Below are positions 34,087-46,000 of a stretch of 64,000 nucleotides of DNA, piece after piece (within the stretch, counting starts at the first letter, position 1; each line of letters opens with the position of its first letter). The notes beneath the pieces are model-generated. The model was not told the origin of the DNA, did no database searches, and saw only the letters and a program-made list of their open reading frames with translations. The position numbers and the translations under genes are program-made. This DNA is from Crambe crambe (taxonomy: Eukaryota; Porifera; Demospongiae; Poecilosclerida; Crambeidae), in the NCBI GenBank assembly GCA_963924555.1, contig OZ004588.1, positions 6,235,205 through 6,299,204 of the forward strand, read 5' to 3'.

Positions 34087-37000
34087 ATGAAGTGTATCTC
34101 CGATTTTCGGATAATATGTGCTGCAATTTTAACTCTCGCTTCAAGCCATGGCAGAACAAGCTGCAACACCATCAATTCAACTGTACTCTATACCATCTCC
34201 TCAGTGAACAGTTCAGTGTGTATTGGTGGTCAAAATGTAGGACTAACTGATACCTCCATCAAACTAGAGTACAGGGAAGTGTTTGATTGTGGGGCTAATA
34301 TGTCACTGAGTCAGTGGAAACAGGCTGCAGTAATCCCAGTGGAAGATAACGGAGTTCAAAATGTCACATTATCTTATCCTGAGGCTGTTCAGGGGATACA
34401 GCTGCGGCTGCTGCAATTGGAGCATGGTGGGGGAGGGTGCAACTGCTGGGAGGTGGAGGAGTTGGAGTTGGAGGAGTTGGAGTTCACATTTGGATCAGGT
34501 CAAACAGCTCCGATCTCGTTGATAAATAATGAGTAAGTATAGTGATGATGATGATGATGATGATGATAGCTAATAGCTAGATATAATTAGCTAGCTAGTG
34601 TTGTAACTGTCAGGGAACTATTATAGCTAGCAATGCATGGTTTCTGTTAAATTGCAGAAACATGACATGTGCAAGCAAAGGAAACCAGAAGAATCCATGG
34701 CTGTTCTGTGATGGCCTTGCCACTGTTGAGAGAGGAATGATCACCACACTCATTAACCTAACGACAAACGGAGAGGAGGCTTGTCCTGGAGACAGTGCAA
34801 TTGACCTCATCTCACCATTGGGTCCTTCTCCAACAAATTGCTCAAATGTGCTTCCAAGAATGTAAGTAATTGGATACCAACTAGTTATTGATAACACTTA
34901 ACTGCATCAGTGACACCTGTGCAACATAGTCATTAGTCATGGCTGAGCTGACTGGCTCTATACCCCGGGTGTTATGGATGTATACTAATGCTGTCATATT
35001 GCAGCAAGAATTTCTAGGGATCTATTTGAAGCTACTAATTCTATGTAGCTAATACACTTAGTTTTCTACATGCAGTGCCATATAAAATGAATGCATAGCT
35101 ACAACAGTGTAATGTAGAGATGTACATTTCCTGGAAATTTATGGTGTATAGTATAACACCATTCATCTGTGAGTGTTCATTTGCAATAACCATTACATTG
35201 CACTATAGCTGATTGCATATACTGCTGGCTAGACATGACTGAACACTAGGTGTCCTTGCTGCAATACGAATTATAGACAGCATTAGTATATACATGAGTT
35301 CCATATACTGCTGGTTAAACATTATCCTGCATACTGTAATTATTAAGGTCAAAGGTTCCAGTCCAAGTCACACACTCCCATCTAAAACTCTAAGTAGACA
35401 CAGAATAGTTGACTTCATTATTATAGCTAAATGTTATATGATATTCAACTTGAAGTAATAGTTATAGCATGCCTTCAGAGGGTCGTGTGTGGTAAAATAC
35501 ATACTGCCCGAGGTAAAGGCTTGTTTTACAGCCATCTGGTAATGTTTACGTAGCCAGCTACATCATCTGCTCGAAGGTAGCTATGCAACTGGCTGTATCT
35601 AGGCAACTCAATGACGTCTGTAAGGTTGCAGTGATTTTAGGCAAGCAGCTGCACTAGCTAGCTAGGTAGTAGCTAATACTGTAAAAAATAGTGTGCTATG
35701 GACGCTTTGGCTTTGGTGTGTGAAAAGTGTCCTAATACGGACACCAATGGTGTCCACAGCGCACTTTCATTCTTACAGTGATATCTGGGGATGTACTATA
35801 CGGATGTTGAGATCGAGAAGCTACCAACAATATCACCGCTCATAGAAGCTGAAACTGTTGAGAACCAATTTTGCATACAATGATGTGATCAGTTGACAGT
35901 CATGATGAGCACATGCACACCAGGTTGCTAACTAGCTAACCAGGTGTAGCTAGGTCTATAGGCACTGACTCAGGCTTGCAGTCAATGACCAGTGATCAAC
36001 AAACCAACTAAATCTTTTTTCAATATTTCTCATCATCCATAAATTTCCAGGGCTGATAATAGAAGTGTCTAGACAGGCAGGCCTAATACTGTTGTTACAT
36101 AGAGATGTACTATCACAAACCATAAAATTCAATAAGACATGTAATAGAAGTAGGCACTTCATATCAACTTTCTGGCACTCAAATAGGCTGTAAGTTATAT
36201 TATACTAATGGCTGTGGACCACAATAATTTAAGTGTGGAATAAAAAATTTGTCAGATGCCACCCACCCATCACCCATACATGGTACACTATGGGCAGCTA
36301 GCTAATACAATGAATCCACTAGAAGTGAGGTTTTGAAATTGGGTCCAGGTTTTATTATAGAACTTATTAGAAATAGCTAAAGTTTTTGCTTTATTTTGGG
36401 TGTGGTTAGTTTGGTAACACTTGGCAACTATACTTCATAAAGTAATAACTAAATGAATAATGATTTTTTTAAAGCTATATTGCTAAATTTGACGCATGTG
36501 TATTTCAATGTTTGAAGTCATTCTCCTGTGATGGATTTCAATGGAATGGCCTGACTATCCCTCCACAAAATCTCAGCCCCAAGGCTACTAGGGAAATGCA
36601 AGGATTGTGGGGCAAGCATGCATGCTCAGTTTACTCAAGGACATCACAGTAATAAACATAGCTATAATACAACAGTAGGAATCTCTCAGTCTACTCCCGA
36701 TCCTGGACTCTAGTGTAGGGCGAGCGCATAAAAATTTCAACATTTAGAGTCAGATATAAAGAAGGGCCAAAAGTTGATATGTCTAATCATGTGTGATTTC
36801 TGTCACAAGCTTACTTCTGTATATTAATGATTCTTTTCCCCTAATAGTGACATAGGTCTTCGTTGGGATGTGAACCGAATCGAGTGCCAAACAGTTTACG
36901 GTAAAGACGAGGGAGTTGAAATAGCAGTGCGTGCCATTAATTCAACTGATGGTGATGGTTCTTGGATCCCACTGAAAATTTTTTATAACGGACGAAGAAA

Positions 37001-40000
37001 TTCGAATGAGAACTGCAAGGGACTTAATTCAACCACAGAAAGAGTGAGAGGCTACGATGTACCAACTGTCGAATGCTCTAATAGATTTACAGATATCACA
37101 CTCTCTGTGTGTGGCGACAACCTTATGAGAGCAGATATTTTACAGTTTCGCTGGATGGGGTCCATCTTCTTAAGAAATGGATCGCCTCGGTTTTGGGGTG
37201 TAGACGCTATCCACTTGAACTTGAGAGAGGCTGATAAAAATACTACATTACTAAGTGATGGTTTTAATGGCAATAGCAATATCTTGACGCATGATGGCAA
37301 ATGCAATCCGAGTCATTGCAACTTAAAGTAAGTTATATGAACACACAGAAAATAGCAGTGGAACCCTCCCCCTCCCCCTCCCTCTGAAAATTATGAGGAC
37401 ACACCTCTCTTATCAGGACACATCTCTAATCAGGACACACCTCTCCAATCAGGACATACCTCTCTAATCAGGACACAACCCTCTAATTAGGACACACCTC
37501 TCTAATCAGGACACACCTCTCTAATCAGGACATACCTCTCTAATCAGGATACAACACTCTAATCAGGACACACCTCTCTAATCAGGACATAGTCCTCTAA
37601 TCAAGGCATGCCTCTAATCAGGACACACCTCTCTAATCAGGACACACCTCTCTAATCAGGACACACCTCTCTAATCAGGACATACCTCTCTAATCAGGAC
37701 CACTTCACAATATCATTTGTTTGTTTGTTTATTTCATTTGTAGTTCTACTTTATGGATGGAACCTAGAGGAGGAAGAAATGATTCCATATGTTTTCTATT
37801 TCTTTCTACTTACATATGGAGATACTTTGTATTTGGTGATCGTAGTGGTCGAGTCTATCCACCCAACACTGTATTCACTGGAATTCTTCCAACACAACTC
37901 ATTCCTCTTCATATAACATTCAACGACAGTGGAATTCAAGCCACTGACTCTCCCCCTACAAGTCAACCTTGTCCTTCATCCCGCTCAACTGGCCCTACTA
38001 CCACCACCCTATCAAATACAACAGCAACCTCTACCACCCCAACAACAGCTACCACTCCAACAACAGCTATCACTCCAACAACAGCTACCACTCCAACAAC
38101 AGCTACCACTCCTACCACAGCTATCATCCCAACAACAGCTACCACTCCTACCACAGCTATCATCCCAACAACAGCTATCACCCCAACAACAGCTATCATC
38201 CCGACAACACCTATCATCCCAACAACAGCTATCATCCCAACAACAGCTATCATCCCAACAACAGCTATCACCCCAACAACAGCTACCATTCCAACAGCTA
38301 CCACTCCAACAACAGCTACCACTCCAACAACAGCTACCACTCCTACCACAGCTATCATCCCAACAACAGCTACCACTCCTACCACAGCTATCATCCCGAC
38401 AACAGCTACCACTCCTATCACAGCTATCATCCCAACAACAGCTACCACTCCTACCACAGCTATCATCCCAACAACAGCTATCACCCCAACAACAGCTATC
38501 ATCCCAACAACAGCTACCACTCCTACCACAGCTATCATCCCAACAACAGCTATCACCCCAACAACAGCTATCATCCCGACAACACCTATCATCCCAACAA
38601 CAGCTATCATCCCAACAACAGCTATCACCCCAACAACAGCTACCACTCCTATCACAGCTATCATCCCAACAACAGCTACCACTCCAACAATAGCTACCAC
38701 TCCAACAACAGCTACCACTCCTACCACAGCTACCACCCTTACCACTCCTACCACTCCAACAACAGCTACCACTCCCACCACAGCTATCACCCCAACAGCA
38801 GAACAAAATGGAATAAGAAATGCAATCTCTAGAATACAGCAAACAGTACGTGTGTGCTACATATAAAGATAATGACTTCATCTGTCCATTGTAGACCACC
38901 CACAATAGGGCTGAAACCATGTCAGCTTCCTCTCAATTATCAGTCCAGAGCACTTTAGATTTATTGGCCCATAAATGCTTATGTACTCTTGTACATACTT
39001 TCTTTGTGATTACCTTGAGCATGCACACTCACCTCACAATGCTTGCATATTCAGATAACACGTGACAGCGAATTGCAGAGTATATTTGCTGAAGGAGTGA
39101 GTCAATTTCTGATCAATCTCTTTATCGCTGCTTGAATTTCTTCTTGCATATTAAAGGATCCACAGAATGCTATCAGTTCCCTCTCCATGTACACGCGTAG
39201 GGAACTTCTTAATGGATCAAGAACTGCTGCTAGTGTTTACATGCTTGGAGTTATCTTGAATCAACTCAATTCCACTGGTGAAAGACTGAATCAAACATTT
39301 ATTCAGGTATGCTACTAGCTAAACTTCAGCTAGTGAGAGAGCTAGCTATGAGGTTTTTTTGTTTCCAGAACTTTGTCGGAGTTACAGAACAAATCACAAG
39401 AAGGGGAATGGATGAGGTTGTCTTGGATGTTTCTTGTGCAAGATTGCAATCATAATATCCCTCTCTCTCCCTCTCGGTCTCTCTACTTCCTCTCCCCCAT
39501 TTCCCTCACAATACCCCCTCTTCCTCTTCCCTATTACCCATCCATCTCCCTCTATACCTATCCCTCTCCATCTCTCATTCCTGGCCACTTTGCCCACTCC
39601 ATCTCCCTCTCTCCATCTCTCTTTTCTCTACTCCCTCTCCCAACTTCTAACCCCCTTCCCTCTCCCTCCCTCCATCTCCCTCGCTGTGTATAGGTAGATA
39701 GTGGCATTATTGGGAGCACACTCCTAAGGATAGTGGACCAGTTTGCTTTGAATGTGTTACCAAACAATATCAAATTAACTAATAGAGCCATAGGTACATG
39801 CGTAAGTTGCTTGGCTACAGTCATAATTCTAGTGTGACTGAGTTGGGGTTGATTCTGAATGGCAGGGTAATTCCAGACAGTTCAACTATTTTTGAAACTT
39901 CTCTCAAAGCTGGAGGATGTGATACATCTTTCGAAATAGAGCTCATATTATTATGATGATAGAATACAAAACTCTGCAGTGGAATATAGAGCTCATAAGT

Positions 40001-42342
40001 CAGCAGTGTCAGGAATTTCCCCACCATGATTTCTTATACTACATTCAGCAGGTTTCCTCCTCCCCCCTCCCCCCCCATACTCAATAAGAGGCTCCTTCCA
40101 TTTCAGAGTGTATATCCTTCTACAGCTATCCAAACACAGCTATTACAACCAACAGATGAAGATAGAGTGACTGTCATTGATACAGTGAACTTCAATGATA
40201 GCCTCTTCTTTCCTCAGCAATTGTCTATTCAAATCCCAGCAGAGCTAATTCAAATGTTTACCAGCACCAACACAAGTGGCAGCGCAGTGAATGGAGTGAG
40301 AGCTATTTCTACAGTTTATCAAAATATCAATAACCTTTTCCCTCAGAGTAGGCCAGAAAAGAACGAGTGAGTCTCCTTATGATTAGAAACTGATTATATT
40401 GTGGTTGTTTTTGTCCTTCTTTGTAGTATTGGACTAGCATCTGGCATTGTGTCAACTGCCTTACAATGTGGCAATGGATTTTGTGAAACCAGTGAAATAA
40501 ACCTGATAAATCCTGTACTTATCACCATAGAACATTCAACAGAAGTAAAGGTTTGTCATTATTCATCCAGCTATAATGCGCCTACTTATTGACAGAGGTT
40601 TTTTCTTTCTTAGTCAAAGGTCAGTGTTGGAAATGTGTCCACAGTTTGCGTCTTTTGGGATTTCTCAGTTACTGAAAGGTAGTTAGTGTTAGAGAACCTC
40701 TACCAGATGATTGTTACAAATTGCTAACAGTTCACAAGGAGATGGTATTCTCAGTGCTGGGAGATGGTCTGACAGAGGATGTGTCAAGACCAACACTTCA
40801 AATTCCTCTGTGACAGTGTGCAAGTGTGACCACCTTACCCACTTTGCCATCCTGCTGAGTGCTCGACCTTTGAACATTACTCCGGCCGTCACTTTATCTC
40901 TTCAAGTCATTGGAAATGTGGGTGTGTCAGTCTCCCTGGTTGCCATGGCACTCACCATTATCACATTTGTTGCTATAAAGTATGATGCTACTTTAATTAT
41001 TTCAATACCACTAGGGACTTCCTCCTTTATGCAGGCCACTGCGTAACATACGAAGCTTTATCCACATCAACCTCTGCATCAGCCTCGGGATAGCTCAGCT
41101 CATCTTTGTGATTGGTGTAAATCGTTCTGACCCTACAAGTGACAGAGTCCCAGTCCACTGCCAGGTCATAGCTATCCTCCTCCACTACTTCTTCCTGGTG
41201 TCCTTCATGTGGATGCTGATGGAGGGTGTGATCTTATACATCATTCTCGTAAAAGTGTTTGTCACTAGAACAAAATACTACATGCTAGTATTCATGCTAG
41301 TCAGCTATGGTGTCCCCTTACTCTATATGGGTCTCTTGACTCTGCCACTGGGCTTTGCTCTGCCAACACAGCCAAATTATGGATACCGCACTGCGTAAGC
41401 AGCAAAATAGCTACATAGCTAACAACCTAAGGCATTTTATATTTGACACTTGACTATACCTTTTGCAGCTGTTTCTTAAATCCTGGCACAAGTTTTATTT
41501 GGACTTTTATTGTTCCAGTAGTGGTAATTATTCTTGCCAATGTTGGATTATTCGTCATGGCTGCTGTCGTCATGTGGCGTCATAAGAAGAGACAAACTGG
41601 TGTCATGAACAAGAAGGACATCAAGTAGGAAAACTACGTCATTTCTAATGACATGTTCACAATATTGTTATAGGAAGTGGTTGGTTGCATTGGTACCACT
41701 GGTGGTGATCATGGGACTGACGTGGGTGTTTGGAGTACTGATAGTGCAGGTGAAGGCACTACTACCCTTTGCTTACATCTACACCATCATGGTGGCCTTC
41801 CAAGGACTCTTCATCTTCCTCCTCTTTGTCATCTTCCCCAAACAAGTCAGAGATGAGTGCACAAAGTGGTGGAGGACAAAGGCTCATGAATACTTTGGCA
41901 AGAATAAAGAAGCAACAAAGACTATTGTGAGTTCATGACTACCACACACAACATACAAAATACTAATTGAGATGATCCTTCCTAAAATAAACGAATTCCT
42001 GCTGATCTCCATTACCAGCCATAATATTATACTGGCTAAGTATCATTCACTATTTTTTCTTCTTCCTCTTCCTTGTATTATAATGTGCTGTTGTAGATAA
42101 CTGGACAGACCAGTAATTCAAAGACGAATGCCAACATAAATATCTCTGGGAGTGGTGGGTTCAAGTCGTGGAAGGTGGAAGAGGTGGTATTGGAATCAAA
42201 AGCTGAGCTCTCACTGGTTAAAGAAAACCCATATGCTGAAACATGTGTGTCAACAGAGGAAGACAGAAGAACAGAAGAAGGGAAAGAACTAGAACTCGAA
42301 TCAAAACTTCATAATACAAGCCCAAGAGAGAGGGAGACTTAG
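34087..42342 (+). CDS. Adhesion GPCR with mucin-like stalk (tandem copy A)
   Basis: Sixteen exons: 34087-34532, 34658-34861, 36848-37327, 37744-38845, 39055-39096, 39157-39306, 39369-39437, 39694-39793, 40126-40366, 40427-40550, 40614-40678, 40731-40979, 41035-41394, 41469-41624, 41674-41926, 42097-42342; 1,428 codons plus stop. A signal peptide is followed by a Cys-rich ectodomain with repeated halves (LRLLQLEHGG..CNCWELEE-type and VQFRWMGS...FW.VD) that vaguely recall reelin sub-repeats. Next come a Thr/Pro mucin-like stalk (about 465-730), a GAIN-like region, and a GPS: CVFWDF, W....GC, VCKCDHLTHF, cleavage expected at L1043/T1044. Seven membrane helices follow (HINLCISLGIAQLIFVIG, MWMLMEGVILY, GLTWVFGVLIV). 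The family self-cleaves at the GPS and signals through a tethered agonist. The tail is short and acidic. The exon 7 donor is GC (tgt|gcaaga), inferred because no GT donor keeps frame. Confidence 0.9.
37395..37700 (+). repeat. tctctaatcaggacacacc minisatellite, intron 3 of copy A
   Basis: About fifteen head-to-tail 17-19 bp units vary between 'acacacc', 'acatacc' and 'acaacac'. The homologous intron of copy B carries the same array (46545-47205), so it predates the gene duplication. Confidence 0.9.
38010..38800 (+). repeat. Coding Thr/Pro repeat array
   Basis: About 45 units of 15-18 bp built on acaacagctaccactcc and acaacagctatcatccc encode TTATTP / TTAIIP. Three forward and two reverse frames stay open through most of the array because the unit length is a multiple of three and lacks stops. 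In the receptor frame it is a mucin-type O-glycosylation stalk. Copy B has only a short unrelated Ser/Pro/Thr stretch at this place. Confidence 0.9.
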
Positions 42343-43039
42343 CTAAGTAGTATAATGTTGCTTATAATAGCATCATAATGAACAGAATAGTGTCTACGAA
42401 TGCTGATAACAATAATTAATAATCATACAGAATAACTTACCTGTGGTAGCTTAAGTTCCCAAACTCCATGAACATGAAGGGAGTCTGGATTAATCTAGCT
42501 AGCTATAGCTACTTACTCATCAGATGTGAGTCAAAGTTGCTCTCCAGACAAATCACTTCTCTCCTCCAATGATGTCAGCCAGTAATCATGATTGCAAAAT
42601 AGACACAGAATAGCTAGCTATATGCGTTCATTTACCTGATCATGTTAAAGATGAAGCAGACCTTGAGATGGTGGACACTGTCAGGAGACAAAGACTGGAA
42701 CTCAGAGAACACTTACCAGTAGTGACAAGCAGACAGACCAGTTTTCTAATGCATGCTCCAGTCGCTGAAATTATAACTGGGAACGTGGCTGTGTAGGAAG
42801 AGTTAGTTACTATCTATAGTGTGGCTGAAAATATGTAATTGCAGCATTAACTTTGTCTGGTCATATCATCTTGCTGTCCTTAGCCACAAATCAATTGCAA
42901 GCCTCCCCTTAGCCCTTAGAGCATGGCAAAAGGCAAACCCCCATTGGCCGCAGATGTGATATCGTCGCGGCAAACAAATTAATGGAAGATGGATCTACCA
43001 CGCATGCGCAGCAAAACATAACTCGTAGTCGACTCGTCC
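42343..43039. other. Spacer between tandem GPCR genes
   Basis: About 700 bp between the two receptor genes. It must contain the 3' UTR of copy A and the promoter of copy B unless transcription is linked. No gene or clear regulatory motif is seen. Confidence 0.5.
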
Positions 43040-43051
43040 ATGGATCCAGCT

Positions 43052-46000
43052 ATGAAGTGGATCTCCCGTATAATATGTGCTGCAACTTTAGCTCTCGTTT
43101 CAAACCATGGCCGAACGAGCTGCAATACCATCAATTCAACTGTACTCTATACTATCTCCTCAGTGAACAGTTTAGTGTGTATTGGTGGTCAAAAAGTAGG
43201 ACTAACTGATACCTCCATCAAACTAGAGTACAGGGAAGTGTTTGATTGTGGGGCTAATCTGTCACTGAGGCAGTGGAAACAGGCTGCAGTAATCCCAGTG
43301 GAAGATAATGGAGTTCAAAATGTCGTGATATCTTACCCTGAGGCAGTTCAGGGGATACAGCTGCGGCTGCTGCAATTGGAGCATGGTGGGGGAGGATGCA
43401 ACTGCTGGGAGCTGGAGGAGTTGGAGTTCACATTTGGATCAGGTCAAACAGCTCCGATCTCATTGATGAATAATGAGTAAGTATTTTTATATATATTCTT
43501 AAGGGTGGTCTGACCACCCTTAAGAATGTAAAAACTCAAATATAAACAATGGAACTGTCTTTTCCACGATTGTAGATATAGTAAAAGTGATGATGATGAT
43601 GATGATGATAGCTAATAGCTAGAATTGTTGATTTAATTAGCTAGCTAGTGTTGTAATGGGGGCTAGCAATGCATGGTTTCTGTTAAACTGCAGAAACATG
43701 ACATGTGCAAGCAAAGGAAACCAGAAGAATCCATGGCTGTTCTGTGATGGCCTTGCCACTGTTGAGAGAGGAATGATCACCACACTCATTAACCTAACGA
43801 CAAACGGAGAGGCTTGTCCTGGAGACAGTGCCATTAACCTCATCTCATCATTGGGTCCTTCTCCTACACGTTGCTTAAATGTGCTTCCAAGAATGTAAGT
43901 CATTGGATACCAACTATTGATAACACTTAACTGCATCAGTGACACCTGTGCAACATAGTCATTAGTCATGGCTGAGCTGACTGGCTTTATACCCAAGACC
44001 ACTATTTAAACTCTAAGTAGACACAGATAGCTAGGGGAGTGTGTAAAATGGTGGACTGGATCACTGGACTGGACTACTGGACTAACCTTTGATCTTAATA
44101 ATTGTAGCTACATATTTCAGGAGTATGGGGTGATAGCAGTATTATGGAACTATGTATATTAATGCTGTCCGTAACATTTATACATTATACTGTAACACTG
44201 TCGATCAATTCCTATTGCAGCAAGAATTTCTAGGGATCTATTTGAAGCTAATACACTTAGCTACACATGCAGTGCCATGTAAAATGAATGCATAGCTACA
44301 ACAGTGTAATGTAACAGTTACCAGAGATGTACATTTCCTGGAAATTTATGGTATAGCAACACCATTCATCTGTGAGTGTTAATTTGCAGTAACCATTACA
44401 TTGCACTATAGTTGTGATGTACTGCTGACTAGATATCACTGAACACTAGGCGTCCCTGCTGCAATACGAATTATAGACAGCATTAGTATACATGAGTTCC
44501 ATATACTGCTGGCTAAACATCAACTCTAGCATGCTAAGGTCAAAGGTTCCAGTCCAAGTCACACACTCCCATCTAAAACTCTAAGTAGACACAGAATAGT
44601 TGACTTCATAATTATAGCTAAATGTAATATGATATTCTATCTGAAGTAATAGTTATAGCATGCCTTCAGAGGGTCGTATGTGATAAAATACATACTGCCC
44701 GAGGTAAAGGCTTTTCTTACAGCCATCTGGTAATGTTTACGTAGCTAGTTACATCATCTGCTAGAAGGTAGCTATGCAACTGGCTGTATCTAGGCAACTC
44801 AATGATGTCTGTAAGGTTGCAGTGATTTTAGGCAAGCAGCTGCACTAGCTAGCTTGTAAAAATGAAGTGTGCTATGGACACTTTGATGTCCCAATACGGA
44901 CACCAATGGTGTCCACACACTTTCATTTTTACAGTATATCTGGGAATGTATACAGTATACGGATGTTGAGATCGAGAAGCTACCAACAATATCACTGCTC
45001 ATAGAAGCTTAAACTGTTGAGAACCAATTTTGCATACAATGATGTGATCAGTTGACACGTCATGATGAGCACATGCACACCAGGTTGCTAACTAGCTAAC
45101 CAGGTATAGCTAGGTCTATGCACAGACTCAGGCTTGCAGTCAATAAACAGTGATCAACAAACTAACTAAATCTTTTTTCAATATTTCTCACCATCCAAGG
45201 CTGATAATAGAAGTGTCTAGACAGGCAGGCCTAATACATTCTAGGAAACTGTTGTTACATAGAGATGTACTATCACAGAAATTCAATTAGACATGTAATA
45301 AAAGTAGGCACTTCATATCAACTTTCTGGCACTCAAATAGGCTGTAAGTCATATAATACTAATGGTTGTAGACCACAACAATTTAAGTGTGGAATAAAAA
45401 ATTCGTCGGATACCACCCACCCATCATCCATACATGCATGTATTGGTACACTATGGGCAGCTAGCTAATACAATGAATCAACTAGAAGTGAGGTTTTGAA
45501 ATTGGGTCGGATCAGGTTTTATTGTAGAACTTATTAGAAGTAGCTAAAGCTTTATTTTGGGTATTGTGTGTGTCAGTCGGTTTGGTAACACTTGGCAACT
45601 AATTTTAAAAAAGCTATATTGCTAAATTTGACGCATGTGTAATTCAATGTTTAAAGTCATTCCCCTGTGATGGATTTCAATGAAATGGCCTGACTATCCT
45701 TCCACAAAATCTCAGCCCCAAGGCTACTAGGGAAATGCAAGGCTTGTGGGGCAAGCATGCATGCTCAGTTTACCCAAGGTCATCACAGTAATAAACTCCG
45801 ATGTTAGAACATATAATACAACAGTAGGAATCTTTCAGTCTACTCCCGATCCCGGACTCTAGTGTAGGGCGAGTGCATAAAAATTTGAATGAGTTACAAC
45901 ATTTAGAGTCAGATATAAAGAAGGGCCAAAAGTTAATGTGTCTTGATTTCTGTCACAAGCTACTTTGATTCTTTCCCCCAATAGTGACATAGGTCTTAGT

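Noticed and set aside
37929-38920. Gln/Leu-rich, Tyr/His/Asn-rich, Val/Gly-rich and Cys/Ser-rich proteins over the receptor stalk
   Set aside because: They are alternative frames of one tandem repeat; only the Thr/Pro frame connects by splicing to the receptor.
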